Shown here: piece by piece, positions 22,701 to 25,986 of the stretch
Layout of the letters: each line of letters opens with the position of its first letter
Position numbering within the stretch: the first letter of the stretch is position 1
Source of the DNA: JBEKOF01 sp050015895
Lineage (GTDB): Bacteria > Verrucomicrobiota > Verrucomicrobiia > Limisphaerales > Palsa-1400
Reading direction: 5' to 3'
Assembly: GCA_050015895.1 (NCBI GenBank)
Contig: JBEKAN010000011.1
Location: 1 to 25,986 of the forward strand
DNA: 25,986 nt
Position numbers and translations under genes: made by a program
Notes under the pieces: model-generated
Database searches by the model: none
Told to the model about the DNA's origin: nothing
Seen by the model: the letters and a program-made list of their open reading frames with translations, nothing else

Positions 22701-23476
22701 TCTTGTATGTCACTGGCCAGGTAGCCGTCGAACTCCAGCAGCGCCACGGCCTGTCCATTCCCCTGCAGCGTCACCCCGGGAGCGTAGGCCGCCCGGAAAT
22801 CGTTTCCCATATAAGTCCCCGCCGGCCCCGAGCCGGCCCTTGGCGACGCGTTTTTCGTCAGGTCCTTGGATATCCTCGTCAACTTGGGGTGGGGCAGGCT
22901 GTAATTGTTCAGTCCCCCGATGTCCGACACTCGAAGGTCCGCGGGCACGGATGGCTCCACGTCCGGCGCGAAGAAAGTCCGGTTCTCCGTCGGGTGCCGG
23001 TATGTGAGCAGGTTGACGTGAAAAACCCTTCGGATGTCCGCGACAGACACATTGACCTCCAGCAGCATTCGATTGGAATGCGTGCCTGTGATGGTCAGAC
23101 CGTTGTCCGCCGCGAATTTCTTCAGAGAGTCGTAATCCGCCTGCGAAGGCCCGAATCTCTCCGTGAATTGATCCGGGGTGAGGTATTTCCGGTAGTTGGC
23201 GCTCTTGGGATCGTAGATCTGCTCAAGGAAGTTGGAAAGCTCGGTTGGGTGGGCCAATGGCACACCGATGGCCAGGTCCAGCCGGTTGGTGTCGGGCAGA
23301 GCCCCGGTGGATTGCAGGTGAAGCCGCTGGATCGCGGGCGGCACATGGCCCTCCAATTGCCGCAGAACGGCCGCCCGCGCGGGCGCGGCGAGGAAGAGTA
23401 GAAGCGCCACAGCGGGAAACACCCGTGATGTCGCCGGACACCAAAAGAGATCAAAACGATCAATGTGGTTTTTCAT
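16736..23476 (-). CDS. Giant secreted S53 (sedolisin/kumamolisin) peptidase with P-domain and DUF11 repeat modules
   Basis: A 2246-aa exported protein. Signal peptide about 1-36 (FPAVALLLFLAAPARAA). Pro-kumamolisin activation domain about 40-195. S53 catalytic domain about 215-575 with Glu291 and Asp295 (E-x3-D in GEVEVSLD), oxyanion Asp373 (ASGDSDA) and nucleophile Ser485 (GGTSCAAP); NDITNGNN and GYDLCSGWGSPTG near 531-563 fit the calcium-site end. After that come a beta module around 585-690, a proprotein-convertase-type P-domain (about 700-845), three DUF11 domains (about 860-1215), then two rounds of beta module, P-domain and DUF11 (about 1225-2170), and a C-terminal domain (VIQVSTNLVNWTNLSTN...FYRA). 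S53 enzymes are usually acid-active endopeptidases of about 400-650 aa, so roughly three quarters of this protein is non-catalytic. It starts 12 nt after the gene upstream (Calx-beta protein), so the two are an operon. Substrate unknown. Confidence 0.92.
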   Translation of the reverse strand: MKNHIDRFDLFWCPATSRVFPAVALLLFLAAPARAAVLRQLEGHVPPAIQRLHLQSTGALPDTNRLDLAIGVPLAHPTELSNFLEQIYDPKSANYRKYLTPDQFTERFGPSQADYDSLKKFAADNGLTITGTHSNRMLLEVNVSVADIRRVFHVNLLTYRHPTENRTFFAPDVEPSVPADLRVSDIGGLNNYSLPHPKLTRISKDLTKNASPRAGSGPAGTYMGNDFRAAYAPGVTLQGNGQAVALLEFDGYLASDIQDYETQAGLPSVPLTNVLIGGFNGQPSGTGGEVEVSLDIEMAVSMAQGLSDVIVYMASPFSAAGTQNTILNQMATDNSARQISSSWGWTGGPSTTTDQIFQEMSAQGQTYYNASGDSDAFALGEVDNPTNTDTPSSSPYITEVGATTLTTTGPVGNYVSETVWQTGTGAGSSGGISSYYAIPFWQRGINMTTNGGSLAFRNIPDVAMAGDNIYVIADNGTPNDVGGTSCAAPLWAAFTALVNEKASLVGSPSMGFINPALYRIGKGPLYATTFNDITNGNNTNAGSTNAFFAVPGYDLCSGWGSPTGSPLINALVPGSLEVPILAVVSNTISGGNGNGRIDPDECNNLSILVTNEGNVAATRVQGTLVSLTPGVLLGLPTASYPDIPPGQSAADETLYTVSTQPSFICGTPVTLQLILKCDQTVQTNLIQLPSGSVGTPVAFTNSTAVSVPPGSVTGTNSSINVTGITSVGKVTVSLYLTDLTDADMIVQLISPNGTNVTLADTTASVGANYGQACSPAASRTTFDDDALQPVSTGSAPFVGSYSPLEPLSTFNLMSGTNVNGVWRLNVIDQVTGNTAALECWSLYISPEVCEDGGGECPGSDLSITMTANPITTITGGVITYTMSVSNAGPSGASDVAVIQNLPAGIQYLESTTSQGSLNQSGSALTFTLGTMPALGSATITVDAYPTQAGFFTSTATVGFPGTDPNPDNNNASVSVLVSKPTADLVTTMTATPTSVPVGGEVTFTIAVTNTGPSTADGVTLTNFLPANAQVVYSSSPSPSVASLGSLARGSGATVTLILSPTVVGTCSLTSTAGLSPTETDPDPENNTATVTVGVVPAAGLGVSAVATPSPALSGGKVSYLVTVTNAGPSPANTVVMSQTVPAGATFLSTTSSNASYNSGVITWNIGDMPSGTSLSLTNIVTATNLLPGVVSNVMVSTLTVFGQPINPSTNNSTAVVSTIVLRPIAIITPAGAVLDSESLSPPNGAVNPGETVGLKLYLQNIGNIPTTNLVATLLATGGVASPSGPANYGALAAGGGVTNRQFYFTANSTNGGTVVATLSLYDGPTNYLGTASYTFIMPVVSNYWQNEFISIPAQEYTNYPASGPANPYPSSNFVYGITSYVANVAVTVSNLYHSYPHDIELLVVGPGGQSSILMSAAAVGTAANIPVTLTFDETSANPVPSDQSLVTGSYQPAEYNTPIFTNGPAPAGGFTADLSVFSGLPVNGWWQLWAYDVSDGDYGAISNGWGLAITTIIPVNQIGDLGVGVTASPNPVYVGSNVTFIIGVTNYGTNSANVFLTNVLSSGLTFVSSNTPSPVTQSNQTQFYNLGSVQGGSNMTFNLVATATSAGTLSSTASIGSSVTILNPVNTIATGSVTAQLPAAALVPGISAASGAKAVVAGTPVLIGTQIAYALVVTNNGPNEALNVVGVLNQSMAGSSTNVFTNDFGNMEADTNAIVLFTNTIQAAGPLTNTWTVTTVSTNLDSASNSVPLVITVIPPEPVMVANGVRLLSESSSAPNGAINSNEIVVVAFTLENIGAASSTNLTATLLTTNGVFPTSNGVTVSTEKLTYGAISPGASGTENYQFMGSGSPGSTITAVLALQDSAFPGDTLLGMISNSFVIPTNAAFANSAYISIPEIGAATPYPSSILVSVPASQLVSKVTATLQGFTHTFPHDVNVVLESPSGQQTLLMAHCGGPFSVSDLVLGFDEAARTTLPSTQMVSSTNLPTQDGAFDVLPGILGTPNNTNLAIFNGSNPNGLWSLYIYDDTAGNDGYVANGWTLDLTLVNPVNPPGTLAVGMTSAPNPVIVSNFLTYNIVVTNLGLSAASNVVLTETLPAGASLVSAAASQGAVNTSVPGFVTYNLGTIANTGAAAYATNVLQPILSGTLLSSATATNAANLSGATASNSVSVVNLANFELTATTLTNRVRLTLATFAGQTGENYVIQVSTNLVNWTNLSTNMAVGVGEFTITNNISHGSAQFYRAEHFPQ

Positions 23477-23488
23477 GCGTGCTGGAAA

Positions 23489-25986
23489 TCAAGGGACCTT
23501 GGTTCTGAGTCTGAAGAAATCGTAGCCTCCGTTGGTCGGCAGAGTGATGCTGTAGAGGCCCTCGCTGTTGGTCAAAACGACGTTGGTCAGCGTGGTCCAC
23601 ACTATGGGACGTTGCAGGTTGGTCGCCCCCTGAAGCTCAAAATTGGTCGCCCCGCCCGCCCACGTCAGGGTGAAGGCATGCGCGGCGTTGGAGATGGACA
23701 TCACTGGCGCCGGATCCACGACTATCTTGTAGGAGTTGTAATTGTTGAATTTATACGGATCGTATATCGCCGACGCGACTCCGGCGGTGTCCAGCACCGT
23801 CGCCCCGTTTGTCGCGGTGGCCTGCGCGACAATCATCAGCGTCGCATTGGATGTGGCCCCCAGACCGCCCAGGTTCCAAACGCTCGCCCCGCCCGAATTG
23901 GAAACCACTCCGTTGGTGGACGATGTCGTGTCGCTGATAAAAAGCAACCCGGACGGAAGGACGTTGGAGACGACCGCCGAGACGGCGGCGGAAGGGCCGG
24001 TGTTGGTGATCACCACATAAAGAGTGACCAAGTTGCCCGCCGTCAGTTCGTTCTCGGACGCCGTGATAATGACCCCCAGATCCGCGCTCTGGGAGCCCAC
24101 CACCGTCACCACATTGGTCACGTTGTTCGTCGTGGCGTCCATCTGGTTGGCGGCGGCGGCAAAGTCGTTGGTGAGGCTGCCGCTGGCTCCCGGCTCCATG
24201 TAGAGGTTGAAGGCCAGACCGTTGCTGACCGCCAGGGTGTTGGTCGAGGTGAAGGTCATCACAGGCCCGAAGTTGGTTACCCAGCCCGCGAAGTTGTTGC
24301 TCAGATACGTCAGGCCGGATGGGAAACTGTTGGTGATGACCACGCCGCCGGCGACCGCCGGCCCATAGTTCGTCAGCGTGACGGTGTAGATCAACTGGTT
24401 GCTCACGGTGGCCACCGACGGCGCGACCGTGACGCCCAGTTCCAAGTCCACGCCCGGAAGAACCGGGTTTCCCGTGCTGATGTTCAACGCCCAGCCGTTG
24501 CTGATCGCCCCGCTGTCCGGCGAGGAGGTGTCGGCCACGTAGAGGGACCAGACTCCGTTGGCTGTCGTGCCGTCCAGGACCCCGAGGTTGGTGGAATAAT
24601 AATTCGGAGCAACCGGCGCTGGCACGGGCGAGGGCATGGCCGGCAGGTAGGGCCATTGGTTTCCAATCAATGTGGTGGTGTTCACCCCAAAGTTGTTCAC
24701 CGTCACATACGCCGTTGGCTTGTTGGTCGCCGTCGTGTTGTCGGGCAAATTGGTCGCCAGCATGAAGGTGGACGCGTAATCATCAAAATTCTGCGTCAGG
24801 TTTGTCACTGCCACTCCCCCTCCCGTATCCGCCATCAACAGGATGTTCTGGCTGGGTGACGTCAGCTCCGCAGGGCTGACCAGCACGATCTCGATGTCGC
24901 CGGGGTCGCTGTGGTTGAGATTGCTGATGGTGGCCGTGAGTCTGTCAATCGTCCCATTTATCCCGATCACATTGATCGTTGAGGGATACGGATAGCCGGG
25001 AGCCGGCGGGGAGCCAAAGCTCAGTTGGTTGGTGACGAGGATGACCCCGGAGTTGGCAAACGTGGTCACGGTGCTGCCCAGCGCGAAGGAAAACACCACA
25101 TTGGTCAGCGCGTTGGTTCCGTCGTACATCTGGAAGTAAACGTCAATCACCTGGTTGTTCACCCCGTTGGCCGTGAAGGTGAACGGACGGGACACGGAAT
25201 GACCGCCCTGCAGCAGGACTCCATAGTAGTTGGTCGGTCCGTTGGTGGACGTGATCAGCGGGGTCACGTTGGCGTTGGTCTGCATCACCGCGATCAGGTT
25301 GGTGGTGCTGCCGCCCGAGATGCACTCCATGCCAAACTCCACCGTCACGGTTTCACCGGGGTCAACGATGCCGTTGGTTGGCTTGTCGCTCTCATAGAGG
25401 AGCAGGGTGCCCGCCGGCCCGATAAAAGCCCCATCCTGGTTCGCGATGGTGAGCACGGCGTTGCTGGGCTGGTTGAGAATCGCCCCTTCCGCGTTGAACA
25501 GGCTCAAGTTGACCGTGAAATTCGGCGTGATCAAATGGTCGTCTATGATCGTGATCGGAAAATACAAGTTGGTCACCCCCGGCGCGAAGGTCAGCGTCCC
25601 GCCGGTGTCCTCGTAGTTCTTCCCGGGCACGGCCGTCCCCGCCGCCGTCGCATAGCTCACGCTCACCGTGTTGTTGGTCACGCCCGTGCGCGCCACGCTG
25701 ATCTGCGCCGGGCTTTGCTTGTCCCCGACCCCGTAAGCGGAACCGCTGAAGCTGATGCCCGTCAGCACATTGGTGATCGTGATCGCCGCGTTCGTCGGGG
25801 AGAGCAGGTAGCAATTGGCCGAGGGATTCGACAAGGTGAAATTGAACACTTTGCCGCCCTCCACGATGTTGGGGTTGAGTATCGGGATCGTCACGTTGTT
25901 GGTCGCCTGCCCGGACTCGAAGAGCAGCACTCCGCTGGTCGCCGTGTAGTCCACCCCCGCCACCGCGTTGCTGTCGCTGGTGGCAT
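23489..25986 (-). CDS. Secreted Calx-beta / P-domain / DUF11 mosaic protein, 5' end beyond the window
   Basis: About 830 C-terminal residues are visible; the frame is open through the right edge (TSDSNAVAGVDYTATSGVLL), so the true start lies outside and the GTG at 25963 is not the start. Visible order: the end of one Calx-beta domain, a second Calx-beta domain (GVGDKQSPAQISVAR... GKNYEDTGGTLTFAPG), a beta module starting LLYESDKPTNGIVDPGETV, a P-domain-like region (PYPSTINVIG...NHSDPGDIEIVLVSP...NGVWSLYVAD), two DUF11 domains (VDLELGVTVAP..., SADLGVIITAS...), and a C-terminal beta domain (WAGGATNFELQGATNLQRPI...FFRLRTKVP). Beta module, P-domain and DUF11 occur in the same order as in the downstream S53 peptidase, so both genes draw on one pool of modules. 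No catalytic motif is seen in the visible part. Probably a surface or secreted adhesin-like or accessory protein. Confidence 0.88.
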   Translation of the reverse strand, partial: ATSDSNAVAGVDYTATSGVLLFESGQATNNVTIPILNPNIVEGGKVFNFTLSNPSANCYLLSPTNAAITITNVLTGISFSGSAYGVGDKQSPAQISVARTGVTNNTVSVSYATAAGTAVPGKNYEDTGGTLTFAPGVTNLYFPITIIDDHLITPNFTVNLSLFNAEGAILNQPSNAVLTIANQDGAFIGPAGTLLLYESDKPTNGIVDPGETVTVEFGMECISGGSTTNLIAVMQTNANVTPLITSTNGPTNYYGVLLQGGHSVSRPFTFTANGVNNQVIDVYFQMYDGTNALTNVVFSFALGSTVTTFANSGVILVTNQLSFGSPPAPGYPYPSTINVIGINGTIDRLTATISNLNHSDPGDIEIVLVSPAELTSPSQNILLMADTGGGVAVTNLTQNFDDYASTFMLATNLPDNTTATNKPTAYVTVNNFGVNTTTLIGNQWPYLPAMPSPVPAPVAPNYYSTNLGVLDGTTANGVWSLYVADTSSPDSGAISNGWALNISTGNPVLPGVDLELGVTVAPSVATVSNQLIYTVTLTNYGPAVAGGVVITNSFPSGLTYLSNNFAGWVTNFGPVMTFTSTNTLAVSNGLAFNLYMEPGASGSLTNDFAAAANQMDATTNNVTNVVTVVGSQSADLGVIITASENELTAGNLVTLYVVITNTGPSAAVSAVVSNVLPSGLLFISDTTSSTNGVVSNSGGASVWNLGGLGATSNATLMIVAQATATNGATVLDTAGVASAIYDPYKFNNYNSYKIVVDPAPVMSISNAAHAFTLTWAGGATNFELQGATNLQRPIVWTTLTNVVLTNSEGLYSITLPTNGGYDFFRLRTKVP

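Noticed and set aside
16736..25986. A CRISPR array or nucleotide repeat array suggested by frequent 'ttggt' words
   Set aside because: The recurring words come from Thr-Asn codons (ACCAAC read on the minus strand) in Asn/Thr-rich proteins; there is no regular repeat-spacer pattern.

Overview
The window looks like chromosomal DNA of a GC-rich Verrucomicrobiota bacterium, probably of the Pedosphaera/Limisphaera type (subdivision 3). This is inferred from the style of the proteins, not from a marker gene. The signs are a BspA-like leucine-rich repeat fragment with the TIPSTxDGLPVxSIGxNAF pattern, very large secreted mosaics rich in Asn and Thr built from DUF11, P-domain and Calx-beta modules and ending in a 'STNLVNW...FYRA' type tail, and several secreted proteins of unknown family. 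No rRNA, tRNA, CRISPR array or transposase was seen.

Layout. (1) 1-233, minus: N-terminal piece of a secreted leucine-rich repeat protein with no good start codon. (2) 279-2092, plus: a two-gene type II restriction-modification module, a 5-methylcytosine methyltransferase followed (1-nt overlap) by a GIY-YIG nuclease of the Eco29kI type, predicted to act on CCGCGG. (3) 2307-7898, minus: four envelope genes. They are a 709-aa secreted protein with an internal tandem duplication and a redox-dead thioredoxin-like tail, two secreted proteins that look like distant paralogues, and a seven-helix membrane protein between them. (4) 8065-15783, plus: a transglutaminase/ATP-grasp operon. It holds a transglutaminase-DUF2126 protein broken by one in-frame TAG, a circularly permuted ATP-grasp/alpha-E fusion, and two further transglutaminase-like proteins. 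(5) 15882-16660: a small 'YWSARK' protein whose tail overlaps the convergent coaE (dephospho-CoA kinase). (6) 16736-25986, minus: a 2246-aa secreted S53 (sedolisin/kumamolisin) peptidase mosaic, preceded 12 nt upstream by a Calx-beta/P-domain/DUF11 protein that runs off the right edge.

How the parts fit. The transglutaminase/ATP-grasp cluster is the coherent biochemical system here. Related clusters have been proposed in the literature to make and cleave amide bonds in peptides, but product and substrate are unknown. It diverges from the envelope operon across a short region carrying a 16-bp-period tandem repeat, a sigma70-like promoter and a 13-bp palindrome, so the two may be co-regulated. 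The most notable points are the single amber codon that splits the DUF2126 protein with everything downstream still in frame, and a G11 tract at the junction of the last two transglutaminase genes, where a one-base slip would fuse them.
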